Assembly: GCF_002270355.1 (NCBI RefSeq)
Contig: NZ_NJFZ01000015.1
Coordinates: forward strand, 62,001-126,000
Direction: 5' to 3'
DNA from: Flectobacillus sp. BAB-3569
GTDB taxonomy: Bacteria; Bacteroidota; Bacteroidia; Cytophagales; Spirosomataceae
DNA: 64,000 bases
How positions within the stretch are numbered: the stretch's first letter is position 1; each line of letters opens with the position of its first letter. The translations under genes and the position numbers were made by a program. Positions 26,466 to 35,579 of the stretch are shown piece after piece. The notes beneath the pieces were generated by a model. That model was not told the origin of the DNA. It ran no database searches and saw only the letters and a list, made by a program, of their open reading frames with translations.

Positions 26466-29270
26466 TTAGAAATTGAAATTTAAACGTGCAAATACATATC
26501 TTCCGTTAAATCCAAATTGTTGAACACGACGAGAATATACAAAACGACCAGCACTCATGTTGCCCGAATGTGTATGGATATCTTGGTAAACGTCAAAAAT
26601 ATTGTTTGCTCCAACAGCAAGGTTAATTCCTTTTGCTACTTGATAGTTTAATGTCAAGTCTGTTGTAATTTTTGGTGCAAAAGTTTGGTCTAAAGTCTCT
26701 TTATTGTTGTTATTGAAAGCATTCGCTACAAAGTTCGCTGAGCTCAACATTGTTGGGTCTAAATAAACAACCTCTCCAAAACGCACCGCACGAAGCATGG
26801 CTCCAAACTTACCAAACTTATAATTTACCGTACCTGTAATTTTACTTCTTGGACTTGCCACCTCGATACGGCTTTGGTCTTCACGGTTGAAATAGTTGCC
26901 TAATTGACCTGTTTCAATTAATGTTGGAGTAGCTTTAATAGCTGGTTTTCCATCAGCGCCTTTGATTACTTCGTTGTCGATAAATGCGCCTGCTAACGTA
27001 AATTTCAAAGAGTGTCCTTGTGGCAAACGAGTGGCATAAGCTATAACAGCCTCCACACCACGAGAGCGAGTATCGATTGCATTGGTAAAGAAGTTAACCG
27101 TAGTTGCACCAGCTTGAGCCAATTGAGCGGCAATAGTAGCATTACCATTTGCGGTGAAGTTATTGGTTAAGATAATACGGTCTTTAATATCAATCTGATA
27201 AGCGTCTACTGTAACTTCCAATTTACCCAATTCTGCTGTAGCACCAATGCTGTAGCTTTGTGAAGATTCAGCTTTTAACTCAGGAATACCGAAAATTTTC
27301 GCTGGCTGACTACTATTCGGGAATGTACCACTTTCTACTGGCGTTTGAACACCATTGATTGTCTGGAACAAAGTATTTGTCTTTGAATAATACTGTTGTT
27401 GTAAAGATGGCGCTCTAAATCCTGTACTCACTGCACCACGCAAAGCTAATTTATCTAATAATTTGTAACGAGTAGCAACTTTATATTTCAATCCCGTGCT
27501 ACCAAAATCAGAATAGTTTTCTAAACGCAAAGCACCTGAAACTACCCATTTTTTAGTGACATCCAATTCTAGGTCGGTATATACACCAACGTTGCTACGA
27601 GAGTGAGTTCCTGCATTTGAAGGCAAGAAGCCTGGGAATACTTGTGACCCAGCAGCCACACCTAAACTGGTATTATAGTTTTTGTATGAAGCCTCTTCAC
27701 CTGCACGAGTTCCAAATTGGTCAACGCGATATTCTGCTCCAAAAGCTACGTTCAAACCTTCTAGGATATCTCCATATTTACGACTCATATCAAAATTGGT
27801 CGTATTTTGTGAAAATGTATTTCCTCCTGCATCAAACGAAGTTTGTGGAGTGCTTACGCTTCCAACTTGAGAATAGTTGATAGAGTTTTGAACACCATAA
27901 TCAAAGATGTTTTTTCCATAAACATTACTCAAATCAAAGTTCCAGTTTTTAGCAATTTTACCACGTACACCTGCCGCAATCGACAAATCTGTTACATCTG
28001 AAGTAATTTCAGGTAAAAAGCCATTTGGATATAGCGCAAATACCCCTGTACGAACTGCAGCTGGAACACCATTTGGATAACGGTAAAAACCAGCAGCATT
28101 CCCTTTTTTGTTGTTGTAACCTCCAAAAACATAAGCTTCTAGGTTATCATTGATTGGTAAAGCACCATTAACTACAATACCGCCACCTTTTACTTCAGAG
28201 TTACCAATGCGCATATCAAAAGCATCACGAGTTAGCCCTTTGCTTGCGATAATTTGGTCATCTGTTTGACCTGTTACAGCTGGATATACCTGCCCCGTGT
28301 AAGTACCCGTACGGTTGGTACGACCTCTCGAAACATATTCACCTGTGATATTCAAAAAGCCTTTGTCTCCTAATTTGATACCATAGTTCAAACCAAGTTG
28401 TCCCGTAAAACCATCTTGAACAGATACATCTTTCGGCAAACCATTACTGAAATTAACGGCATAATTTTTTGCATAAGAAGTCACATATTCGCCTGCTGAA
28501 AGGTTACCTGACAAACCTGTTTGTTTTTTCAAAACGATGTTAATAACACCTGCGATAGCATCAGAACCATATTGTGCTGCAGCACCATCACGAAGAATTT
28601 CGATTTTGTCAACGGCTGTAGCAGGAATCGCATTCATGTCGGTACCAACTGTACCACGGTTTACCGTACCATTTACGTTCACTAACGAAGATTGGTGTCT
28701 TCTTTTTCCATTAACCAAAACTAATACCTGATCTGGTCCAAGTCCACGTAATTGAGCAGGGTCAACGTGGTCAGTACCATCCGAAATGGCCTGACGAGAT
28801 GATTGAAATGATGGAGCAACAAAAGTCAAGATTTGATTAATGTCAACTTGCCCTACATTATTGGTTACTTGCGAAAGTGGAATAACATCTACAGGCACTG
28901 GTGTGTCGATTTTAGTACGACCTTCGCTACGTGTACCCGTCACGACAACTTCTTCCAAAGAAGAAATACTTTCTACCAAACTAAAGTTTTTACTTGTACC
29001 ATTGGCATCAATCTGGACACTTTCTGTAACTACTTGATAACCGACTGCACTTACTTTGATGGTGTAGGTACCAGCTTGAAGTTTTAATACATAATTACCA
29101 TTACCATCTGATACTGTACCAGTAGTACGTCCTTGTACGCTAATAGATACACCAGGAATTCCTTGGCCTGTTTTGCTGTCTTTTACACTACCTTTTAAAC
29201 CTTGTGCTTGTGCGTAAATACTTGTGAAAAGTAGTGTTACAATCATGAAGAATCGATAGAACTGTCTCAT
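26466..29270 (-). CDS. TonB-dependent outer-membrane receptor with carboxypeptidase-like N-domain
   Basis: A 934-residue protein. The signal peptide ends near YAQAQG. A carboxypeptidase-regulatory-like domain follows (GSVKDSKTGQGIPGVSISV, about 24-105), with the TonB-box region SLEEVVVTGTR (about 105-116). A plug domain has RGLGPDQVLVLVNGKRRHQ and EILRDGAAAQYGSDAIAGVI, and a long barrel ends in FARLNFNF. It lacks the SusC signature and has no SusD partner, so it resembles siderophore/cobalamin-type or general TonB receptors. The plug motif with NGKRRHQSSLV is common in a large Bacteroidota/Proteobacteria receptor group of unknown substrate. It is divergent from the ECF sigma gene across 284 bases. 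Confidence 0.92.
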   Translation of the reverse strand: MRQFYRFFMIVTLLFTSIYAQAQGLKGSVKDSKTGQGIPGVSISVQGRTTGTVSDGNGNYVLKLQAGTYTIKVSAVGYQVVTESVQIDANGTSKNFSLVESISSLEEVVVTGTRSEGRTKIDTPVPVDVIPLSQVTNNVGQVDINQILTFVAPSFQSSRQAISDGTDHVDPAQLRGLGPDQVLVLVNGKRRHQSSLVNVNGTVNRGTVGTDMNAIPATAVDKIEILRDGAAAQYGSDAIAGVINIVLKKQTGLSGNLSAGEYVTSYAKNYAVNFSNGLPKDVSVQDGFTGQLGLNYGIKLGDKGFLNITGEYVSRGRTNRTGTYTGQVYPAVTGQTDDQIIASKGLTRDAFDMRIGNSEVKGGGIVVNGALPINDNLEAYVFGGYNNKKGNAAGFYRYPNGVPAAVRTGVFALYPNGFLPEITSDVTDLSIAAGVRGKIAKNWNFDLSNVYGKNIFDYGVQNSINYSQVGSVSTPQTSFDAGGNTFSQNTTNFDMSRKYGDILEGLNVAFGAEYRVDQFGTRAGEEASYKNYNTSLGVAAGSQVFPGFLPSNAGTHSRSNVGVYTDLELDVTKKWVVSGALRLENYSDFGSTGLKYKVATRYKLLDKLALRGAVSTGFRAPSLQQQYYSKTNTLFQTINGVQTPVESGTFPNSSQPAKIFGIPELKAESSQSYSIGATAELGKLEVTVDAYQIDIKDRIILTNNFTANGNATIAAQLAQAGATTVNFFTNAIDTRSRGVEAVIAYATRLPQGHSLKFTLAGAFIDNEVIKGADGKPAIKATPTLIETGQLGNYFNREDQSRIEVASPRSKITGTVNYKFGKFGAMLRAVRFGEVVYLDPTMLSSANFVANAFNNNNKETLDQTFAPKITTDLTLNYQVAKGINLAVGANNIFDVYQDIHTHSGNMSAGRFVYSRRVQQFGFNGRYVFARLNFNF

Positions 29271-29554
29271 AGAATAGTTGTTTATAAAAATTTAAAAAAT
29301 TGATAAAGCATTTGATTTTTTCAAATAACAAGTTTTAAATCTATCTCATAAATCGACGAAATGCAAAAAAATCTGATTAAAGGTGTTAAAATGATGATAT
29401 AATTCAAAAATTATAAGAAAAAATCAAAAATGAGGGCTGTAATTAATCGAATGGGGTTTTAGGTTATAGAAAAAATTTAAGGTTTGAACCGCAAGTTTTA
29501 TCCTAAATATAACGTCTAATTCCCAAATACCAAATCACTTGGAAATTTTAATCT

Positions 29555-30130
29555 ATGACTGAAAAAGAACTTGTCAAAAAACTTCAGCAGGCTGACCAGC
29601 TGACATTCAAATACTTTGTCGACCAATATCAGAACAAAGTATTAAATACATGCTGGGGTTTTGTCAAAAATTCCAGCGAGGCTGAGGATTTAACGCAAGA
29701 AGTTTTTATTGAAATATTTGAATCAATTCAAGGGTTCAAGCATGAGTCTAGATTAAGTACTTATGTGTATAGAATAGCGGTGAACAAATCACTGGATTAT
29801 ATTCGAAAACAAAAAAGGCAGAAACGCTGGGGGAATTTTCTGTCTATTATGGGATGGTCTGATTCTTCAGAAATGCCTGATATTCCTACTTGGGAGCACC
29901 CAGGCTTAACCTTGGAAAATAAAGAAAGGGCTAGCATACTCATAAAGCAAGTTGAAACCCTACCAGAAAAGCAAAGAGTGGCTTTTACCTTACATAAAAT
30001 AGAAGGTTTGCCTTATCAAGAAATTGCGGAAGTTATGCAGGTTACTTTGGCGTCGGTAGAGTCTTTGATTTTTAGAGCTAATCAGAGTTTACGTAAAAAA
30101 TTACAACATTATTATAATCAAGATTTTTAA
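29555..30130 (+). CDS. ECF-type RNA polymerase sigma factor
   Basis: A 191-residue sigma-70 family protein of extracytoplasmic-function size. Region 2 has QNKVLNTCWGFVKNSSEAED and LTQEVFIEIFESI (about 25-60) and STYVYRIAVNKSLDYIRK (about 69-86). Region 4 has LPEKQRVAFTLHKIEGLPYQ and EIAEVMQVTLASVESLIFRA (about 134-180). Only 4 bases separate it from a small membrane protein gene that is the probable anti-sigma factor. The genes that follow encode envelope or metal-linked proteins, so it likely answers an envelope or metal cue. Confidence 0.93.
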   Translation: MTEKELVKKLQQADQLTFKYFVDQYQNKVLNTCWGFVKNSSEAEDLTQEVFIEIFESIQGFKHESRLSTYVYRIAVNKSLDYIRKQKRQKRWGNFLSIMGWSDSSEMPDIPTWEHPGLTLENKERASILIKQVETLPEKQRVAFTLHKIEGLPYQEIAEVMQVTLASVESLIFRANQSLRKKLQHYYNQDF

Positions 30131-30134
30131 TAGC

Positions 30135-30428
30135 ATGAAAACATCTTCTGATGAAATAGATAAAACATTATCGAGTTTGGACGACTTAGCACGGGCTAAC
30201 GACAATCCATTTCTGTTTGCGAAGATTCAACATCGAATGCAAGCAAACCAAACGCAGGGAGCGATCTCAAAAGTTTGGCAGGTCGTTGGAATGAGTCTGG
30301 CAATGATTCTACTAGTACTCAATATGCTAACACTTTGGAATAACTTAAACACAAAGGATGTACAGTCAGGGTCGGATTTGGGTACTGAGTTGGGAATAAA
30401 TTCTGGGATAATATCGATTTACGAATAA
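30135..30428 (+). CDS. Small single-pass membrane protein, probable anti-sigma factor
   Basis: A 97-residue protein with a soluble N-terminal half (MKTSSDEIDKTLSSLDDLAR), one strong membrane segment (VVGMSLAMILLVLNMLTLW, about 55-74) and a short outer tail. It has no zinc anti-sigma motif and no recognised family. Its place directly after the ECF sigma gene and its topology are the grounds for the call. Small membrane anti-sigmas of this type commonly sit between sigma and Spy-like sensor genes in Bacteroidota. Confidence 0.65.
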   Translation: MKTSSDEIDKTLSSLDDLARANDNPFLFAKIQHRMQANQTQGAISKVWQVVGMSLAMILLVLNMLTLWNNLNTKDVQSGSDLGTELGINSGIISIYE

Positions 30429-30447
30429 TGTATTAAACGAATAACTT

Positions 30448-30921
30448 ATGAAAACAATTTCGCCATGGGTCTTTGCTGGTTTGGTAATCATGAATATTGC
30501 CTTACTGGTTGTTATCTGGATGGGACATCCCCGAGGTGGAGCACCATTTCCTCATCCGCCGTTTGGAGCTCCTCAAAATGGTCCGCGCCTTCAACATGTG
30601 CTGGAATCAAAGTTGAACTTTGACGAAAATCAAAAACAGGCCTATGAAGTGCTCATACATGAACATCGTCAGCAGATAGACTCGCTTCATCAGGCCATAC
30701 AAGAAGCCAAAAGAGATTTGTACAGTAAAGGTTTGTCGCAAAATGATTCGATAATTACTCAAAAACAGAATCAGATTGCAAATCTTATCGCTAAACAGGA
30801 GAAAATCAATTTTGAGCATTTCCGAAAAGTAAGAAATAGCATTTGTAATTCTGAGCAAAAAAAGACGCTTGATCATATGATTGCTGAAGTATTGGAGCAG
30901 GTATCAAGACCACCGAGATAG
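30448..30921 (+). CDS. Spy/CpxP-like periplasmic protein (heavy-metal sensor family)
   Basis: A 157-residue protein with an N-terminal membrane anchor (about residues 8-26), a His/Pro-rich linker (GHPRGGAPFPHPPFGAP) and a helical body. The body (LNFDENQKQAYEVLIHEHRQ, then QIDSLHQAIQEAKRDLYSK) resembles the long hairpins of the LTxxQ Spy/CpxP/CnrX group. Such proteins chaperone periplasmic proteins or sense metals and modulate an ECF sigma factor. It lies 19 bases after the putative anti-sigma and is probably the third gene of that operon. Confidence 0.8.
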   Translation: MKTISPWVFAGLVIMNIALLVVIWMGHPRGGAPFPHPPFGAPQNGPRLQHVLESKLNFDENQKQAYEVLIHEHRQQIDSLHQAIQEAKRDLYSKGLSQNDSIITQKQNQIANLIAKQEKINFEHFRKVRNSICNSEQKKTLDHMIAEVLEQVSRPPR

Positions 30922-31089
30922 TGATAACTATTCATGTTGAATTATTAGTTGATATGTCAGACACTAGGCGAGCAGTTTTAAATTGTTCTAATGAATTTTT
31001 TCCGAATACCCTCAACTGAAGCCGAAGGCTAACATCAACTTATGTTTACTCAAACTGGCAAAAAGCTTTTGCCCTAACTATTAAAAACT

Positions 31090-31842
31090 ATGAAAAAGCA
31101 ATTGTTCGTATTGGCTTTTATAGGAATGTTTTCTTGTAAAAGCGACAATACCACTTCGGTAACTCCCGACGGTACCACAACGACATCGGATGTGGACATT
31201 TCTGTGGTTCAGGCTAAGTTTTCGAATTCAGGCCTATCAGTTACGGTCGAGGGAAATTATATGGTGATAAAAAGTAATGGTATTCCCAATCATAAAAGCC
31301 CGTATTTTCAATCAACAGATGCAAGATATGAAGCTTATAACGGAACCAATACTAAATTTAACCTGAACCCCAATCGTATATCTTCACAGAATTTAGTGTT
31401 TAAAATACCGCTTCATCCAGCGAAAGCTAGCACGCACGCTTCCACGCCTTTAGGTCCCATTGGTGTGTCGCTCAATGGTGTTCCATTTTTTAATCAATAC
31501 GCAGGGCCTAACCAGCCTTTGACCAATGAGATTAATTCTTTTGATCAATACTTGGGGCATCCTCAACTGACAGGGCAATACCATTATCATCAGGAACCTG
31601 CTTACTTGACTACTCAAAATGGAAAATCAGCTTTTCTCGGGTTTCTACTCGATGGTTTTCCAGTATATGAACCTCAAGAAAATGGCAAGGCGGTATCCAA
31701 TGCTGATTTGGATACTTATCATGGACATTCACACGCGACAGCGGAGTTTCCTAAAGGCGTTTATCACTATCATATCACCGACGCCGATCCTTATATCAAT
31801 GGCTCAGGTTTTTATGGAACAGCAGGGACAGTTAGTCAGTAG
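31090..31842 (+). CDS. YHYH-domain lipoprotein
   Basis: A 250-residue secreted protein with a lipobox near residue 16 (GMFSCKSD). It contains two YHYH signatures (164-167 and 225-228), the second in the context GVYHYHITDADPYINGSGFYG. Extra histidines occur in DTYHGHSHATAEFP. This is the YHYH protein family, whose histidine density suggests metal binding but whose biochemical role is not established. It precedes MORN-repeat and SCO1 genes; a REP-like element lies between it and the next gene, which may separate their transcripts. Confidence 0.85.
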   Translation: MKKQLFVLAFIGMFSCKSDNTTSVTPDGTTTTSDVDISVVQAKFSNSGLSVTVEGNYMVIKSNGIPNHKSPYFQSTDARYEAYNGTNTKFNLNPNRISSQNLVFKIPLHPAKASTHASTPLGPIGVSLNGVPFFNQYAGPNQPLTNEINSFDQYLGHPQLTGQYHYHQEPAYLTTQNGKSAFLGFLLDGFPVYEPQENGKAVSNADLDTYHGHSHATAEFPKGVYHYHITDADPYINGSGFYGTAGTVSQ

Positions 31843-31897
31843 AAGTTGCGAATGGTGAGTGATGAATTGTGAATGTATGGCTGTGATTATCAAAATT

Positions 31898-31950
31898 CCT
31901 GGTTCAAGACTTAGTCTTGGACTTACTTTTTAAGCAGTTTAAAACTGTTA
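31898..31950 (+). repeat. REP-like palindromic repeat, locus 3
   Basis: GGTTCAAGACTTAGTCTTGG is followed by a T-rich spacer and CAGTTTAAAACTG. This is the same element as at 4204. Confidence 0.8.
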
Positions 31951-31967
31951 TTAATATAAAGTTGACT

Positions 31968-32534
31968 ATGAAATTTTACCATTGGTTATTTCTCTTTTTA
32001 AGTCATATTTTGCTGTTCACTTGTGAAAAATCGCAACCACATTTCAAGTGGGATGATAAGACTTTTTCATATCAACAGGATATTCTTTTTTATCAAGGAA
32101 AACCTTTTTCAGGCGTGCTCGATACCTTTTTCCCAAACCATCAAAAATCTTCGGAAAGAGTTTACAATCAAGGAAAGCTTGAAGGATGGGAAACACAATG
32201 GTATGAAAATGGACGTTTGTCAGAGAAACGTTTTTATCAGAATAATCAAAAGTTTGGGCATCATATTGCTTTTTGGGGAAATGGTCAAAAACGCTTCGAT
32301 TATCATTTTGTGGAAGATATGCCTGTTGGTGAACATAAGCAATGGTATCAGAGTGGACAGCTTTTTTCCTTATGTCACTATAATAAACAAGGTCAACCCG
32401 CAGGAAGACAAAGTTTTTGGTATGAAAATGGAAAGCTCAAAGCCAATTTTGAGGTGGTTGAGGGAAGAAGATTTGGATTATTAGGTGCCAAAGGTTGTAT
32501 GGGCGAAAACGAAAAACTTCAAACGGGATTATAA
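31968..32534 (+). CDS. MORN-repeat / YwqK-family lipoprotein
   Basis: A 188-residue protein read from ATG 31968, which gives a proper lipoprotein signal (LLFTCEKS). The body consists of repeated QWYENGRLSEK-type units (WYENG, FWGNG, WYQSG, WYENG), the beta-hairpin repeats of the YwqK/MORN-2 family. Upstream in-frame codons fall in a repeat element and were excluded. These repeats form open beta-sheets, and the function is not defined; the database label of antitoxin for YwqK proteins is weakly founded. Its stop codon shares a base with the next gene's start (TAATG), so it is coupled to the SCO1 gene. Confidence 0.75.
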   Translation: MKFYHWLFLFLSHILLFTCEKSQPHFKWDDKTFSYQQDILFYQGKPFSGVLDTFFPNHQKSSERVYNQGKLEGWETQWYENGRLSEKRFYQNNQKFGHHIAFWGNGQKRFDYHFVEDMPVGEHKQWYQSGQLFSLCHYNKQGQPAGRQSFWYENGKLKANFEVVEGRRFGLLGAKGCMGENEKLQTGL

Positions 32535-33163
32535 TGAATAAAATCACTCTTGTTGTCCTCCTAAATTTGCTTATTTCAGGTTGTTCAACGCCAGAAAAGA
32601 AGGTGAAAATTCCTTTTTACAATTCAGCAGATTTTACCACTATTTGGAATTCCGACAGTGTCACACATCATATCGCAGATTTTAGTTTTCAAAACCAAGC
32701 AGGGCAGAAGGTAAGTCTGAATACTGTAAAAGGTAAAATTCATGTTGCCAATTTCTTCTTTACGATCTGTCCAAGTCTTTGTCCTCGATTGATGGATAGT
32801 ATGCAAAAGGTTGCAAAGGCGTATGCCCAAGATAGTTCAGTCAGAATTATGTCCTACAGTGTTATGCCCAATCGTGACAGTGTAGCGGTTTTGGCACGAT
32901 ATGCAAAGGCAAAAAATATAAATTTGCCGCAATGGCATTTGTTGACAGGAGATAAAAAACAGATTTATGATTTGGCAAGAAAATCCTATTTTGCGGATGA
33001 AAATTTGGGCGTAGCAAAAGACGAAAACAATTTTTTACATACCGAAAACTTTATTTTGGTAGATTCCCAAAACCGAATTCGTGGAATCTATAATGGTACC
33101 TTAGCCACAGATGTAGAAAATTTGATTGCGGATATTCGAGTGCTGAAAGAGGAGGAAAATTGA
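32534..33163 (+). CDS. SCO1/SenC-family copper-binding thioredoxin-like lipoprotein
   Basis: A 209-residue protein starting at ATG 32534, overlapping the previous stop by one base. The signal ends with LLISGCSTP (lipobox). FFTICPSLCPRLMDSM carries the C-x3-C copper site, and NFLHTENFILVD carries the conserved histidine. SCO proteins deliver copper to the CuA centre of cytochrome oxidase or act as periplasmic thiol oxidoreductases. Here no oxidase subunit is adjacent, so a role in general metal or redox stress with the YHYH protein is as likely. Confidence 0.88.
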   Translation: MNKITLVVLLNLLISGCSTPEKKVKIPFYNSADFTTIWNSDSVTHHIADFSFQNQAGQKVSLNTVKGKIHVANFFFTICPSLCPRLMDSMQKVAKAYAQDSSVRIMSYSVMPNRDSVAVLARYAKAKNINLPQWHLLTGDKKQIYDLARKSYFADENLGVAKDENNFLHTENFILVDSQNRIRGIYNGTLATDVENLIADIRVLKEEEN

Positions 33164-33272
33164 TAGAATTGATGAAGCATGAGTCCTCCCAAATTTGGTG
33201 ATTGAATGAGTAGAGACGCAATGCTTTCGTCTAAATGCGTCTGAAGCCAAGTGAAATTTTGCATGATAGCAT

Positions 33273-33312
33273 CAAAAAAAGCGATCGAGAAATAATTTTC
33301 GAACGCTTTTTT
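33273..33312. terminator. Hairpin terminator after the SCO1 gene
   Basis: The segment AAAAAAAGCGATCGAGAAAT pairs imperfectly with ATTTTCGAACGCTTTTTT. It closely resembles the terminator at 26241 and shares its upstream GCATGATAG motif. Confidence 0.75.
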
Positions 33313-33325
33313 GATAAATCCTTAT

Positions 33326-33353
33326 AAAAAATCCCAATCTTAAAATTCGGGAT
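33326..33353 (-). terminator. Minus-strand terminator of the outer-membrane barrel operon
   Basis: A short ATCCC / GGGAT stem with a run of T on the minus strand, directly after the stop of the 33368 gene. Confidence 0.5.
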
Positions 33354-33367
33354 GACTCATGTTTTCT

Positions 33368-34027
33368 TTAGAATACATACCGAATTCCAATACCCAGATC
33401 AAGATAGATATAAGGCGAAATACTGTAGGAAATATAACTAAGTCTTGATGAGTACATCATTGCTACATTTTTTGATTGACTATATTCTAGCGCAAATAAA
33501 TTTGAACCTACAATCGGTACAACGAGTGCTAATTTTTTATTAACGAAGTAACTTATACCTCCAGAACCTCTAAAAGTTACCCCAGAGGAGAATGTGTTGT
33601 TTTCCTGATTGTTAGATGGAGTAAAATCATCGTTAATTGTTCTGGAGGTATTACCTGCATAAAGATTTCCTTGAAGCCTTCCATAAATACCTAAATTCCC
33701 AAATATTTGTTTGTAATATTCATTTCCTAAACCTAGTGAGAATCTATATTCTGAATTTTTCTGGATGTTTTCAAACCCCTTTTCTGATGTAGATTGGCTA
33801 AATCCAAAAGTCCAGAAACGAGCTTTTGATTTTGTTACAAACTTTCCGTAAGTAAGATTTAAGTTAGAAGATAAAGCATCACTGTGAATGGAGTTCTTTA
33901 AACTAACTATTCCTATTCCTAAAGACCCTTCTAAGTATTTTTTGCCTTCACTGTATTGTCCAAAGCTATAGAAATTAGATAGTAGACAAATCGATATAAC
34001 TAATAAACTAAATTGTAACGTTTTCAT
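33368..34027 (-). CDS. Outer-membrane beta-barrel protein
   Basis: A 219-residue protein with a signal peptide ending near YSFGQYS. The body is a run of alternating polar and aromatic strands (GGISYFVNKKLALVVPIVGS, SPYIYLDLGIGIRYVF) ending in aromatic F, the pattern recognised by the BAM machinery. No specific family was recognised. It starts 12 bases after the 34040 gene, so those two form an operon. Confidence 0.75.
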   Translation of the reverse strand: MKTLQFSLLVISICLLSNFYSFGQYSEGKKYLEGSLGIGIVSLKNSIHSDALSSNLNLTYGKFVTKSKARFWTFGFSQSTSEKGFENIQKNSEYRFSLGLGNEYYKQIFGNLGIYGRLQGNLYAGNTSRTINDDFTPSNNQENNTFSSGVTFRGSGGISYFVNKKLALVVPIVGSNLFALEYSQSKNVAMMYSSRLSYISYSISPYIYLDLGIGIRYVF

Positions 34028-34039
34028 GATTTTTCTAGG

Positions 34040-34645
34040 TTAGAGTGTTTTACCGATAGCAATTTTGAAAGAACCAATAGTGGGAGATAACCCTACAGAA
34101 AAAGTCTCCCAATTTTTAACCTGTAAATCTGTACTTTGATAATTTACAGAGCCAATGTTAGCACTACAATCTAGAAAAAGTTTACTTTTAAAATGATATC
34201 TTAATCCTACATTGGCTAGTATGGAAGCACCCCAACCATCATTTTTATATCCTTGGCTTGATCTGGCAATTAGGTATTTTCCCATACCAATAGCCTCAGC
34301 ATATAAGCCTATATTTTTGTTAAGAGGCTGAAATTTATTGATGAAATAACCAGCTCCAATACTATGTGTACCATATTTAAAGTTATTACCCGATTCATTC
34401 CACATGAGCGTATAATCCGCTAACCAGCCTTTGGAAACCTTATTGGCTCTAAATTTTCCCGATTTGAAATAAATGTTCAAATTTTGAACATGTCCAGTCT
34501 GCGAAGAAATAAATGCGTTGGCAAAAGTCCCACTAAGAGAACCACCCACAAGCCAGTTTTTAGTGCCTGACTCGTACTGCGCTTGAGATGAATTGTGGAC
34601 CATGAGTAGTATCACAGTCAAACAGGTTAGAAAAATTGCTTTCAT
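34040..34645 (-). CDS. Outer-membrane beta-barrel protein, paralogue A
   Basis: A 201-residue protein with signal peptide (ends SSQAQYE). The barrel pattern includes NWLVGGSLSGTFANAF, VSKGWLADYTLMW, GAGYFINKFQPLNKNIGLYA and GLRYHFKSKLFLDCSANIGS. It aligns segment by segment with the 34955 gene product, so the two are tandem duplicates. The C-terminus FKIAIGKTL lacks the final aromatic seen in many barrels. Function is unknown. Confidence 0.78.
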   Translation of the reverse strand: MKAIFLTCLTVILLMVHNSSQAQYESGTKNWLVGGSLSGTFANAFISSQTGHVQNLNIYFKSGKFRANKVSKGWLADYTLMWNESGNNFKYGTHSIGAGYFINKFQPLNKNIGLYAEAIGMGKYLIARSSQGYKNDGWGASILANVGLRYHFKSKLFLDCSANIGSVNYQSTDLQVKNWETFSVGLSPTIGSFKIAIGKTL

Positions 34646-34727
34646 AATGTCAATGGTGTTAAAAATTTTGTACGAAAGTAAGAATCATTTAGTATATATC
34701 CAGTCAATTAACAAAACTTTAACAGAA

Positions 34728-34758
34728 AGAGAGCGCTCTACCTATGGCAGAGCGCTCT
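34728..34758 (-). terminator. GC-rich hairpin after the 34955 gene
   Basis: The arms AGAGCGCTCT occur twice (34730-34739, 34749-34758) and pair perfectly. On the minus strand the hairpin is followed by a T-rich stretch (CTTTCTGTT). It lies between the two paralogous barrel genes and would separate their transcripts. Confidence 0.6.
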
Positions 34759-34954
34759 TCTATATTACTCGTTTCTTAGTGCGAAACAATCCTAAATGAA
34801 CAAAACGGTGTAGAATAAACGTAATATTTTACTTTGTATAAAAAACAAATAATAGTCTCTGAAATGAATGTATAGATAGAATTGAAACACTTTATATCTA
34901 CTTTGGTAAAATCTACCAATAACTGATATACTACTAACCAGTAACATCTACGAT

Positions 34955-35554
34955 CTAAAAAGTCTTGCCAATAGATATTTTGAAAGTGCCAACACTTGGT
35001 ACAATCGCACCAGAAAAGTTCTTTACATCACCCATACTTTGATATTGAAGCGTCCCTACGTTTGTTCCTAAATCCAAGAACCATTTGTTCTTCATACTGT
35101 AGCGTAGCCCAACATTACCCTCAATCGTTGCAGCCCAGCCATCAGTGCCAGTGCTTCCTTTTGAGGTATTGTATAGGTATTGTGCTTTGCCAACGGCTTC
35201 AGCAAACAAGGCTAAATTTTGAGTGATTGGTTGAAATTTGCTAACAAAATAGCCTGCTCCAAAACGATGCTGATAATAGGTCGTGTTAAGTGTTGAACCT
35301 GAGGATGTTAAAAGACTATAGTCTAAAAGCCAACCTTTTGCTACATTGTTTTCTCCAAATTTCCCTTTTCTGAAATTTAATGAAATGGAGTTACTATGTA
35401 AACCCTCCCTTCCAAGATTGCCAAATGTGGTGTTATTAGTTGCCAATGAACCACCTAGCTGCCAGTATTTTGTATTAGGGTCGAACTGTGCTTTTGAAGT
35501 AAAAGAAAGTGCGCACAACGCGGCAACACAACAGGTTAGAATGAGTTTTTTCAT
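34955..35554 (-). CDS. Outer-membrane beta-barrel protein, paralogue B
   Basis: A 199-residue protein with signal peptide (ends TSKAQFD). Segments YWQLGGSLATNNTTFG, VAKGWLLDYSLL, GAGYFVSKFQPITQNLALFA, GLRYSMKNKWFLDLGTNVGT and FKISIGKTF match paralogue A in order. It has its own promoter and a hairpin after its stop, so it is expressed separately from paralogue A despite the shared ancestry. Role unknown. Confidence 0.78.
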   Translation of the reverse strand: MKKLILTCCVAALCALSFTSKAQFDPNTKYWQLGGSLATNNTTFGNLGREGLHSNSISLNFRKGKFGENNVAKGWLLDYSLLTSSGSTLNTTYYQHRFGAGYFVSKFQPITQNLALFAEAVGKAQYLYNTSKGSTGTDGWAATIEGNVGLRYSMKNKWFLDLGTNVGTLQYQSMGDVKNFSGAIVPSVGTFKISIGKTF

Positions 35555-35579
35555 GATGTAAACGGTGTTAAATTTTGAA

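Noticed and set aside
31968-32534. YwqK-type protein as an antitoxin of a toxin-antitoxin pair
   Set aside because: It is a secreted lipoprotein with MORN-like repeats and no toxin-like neighbour.
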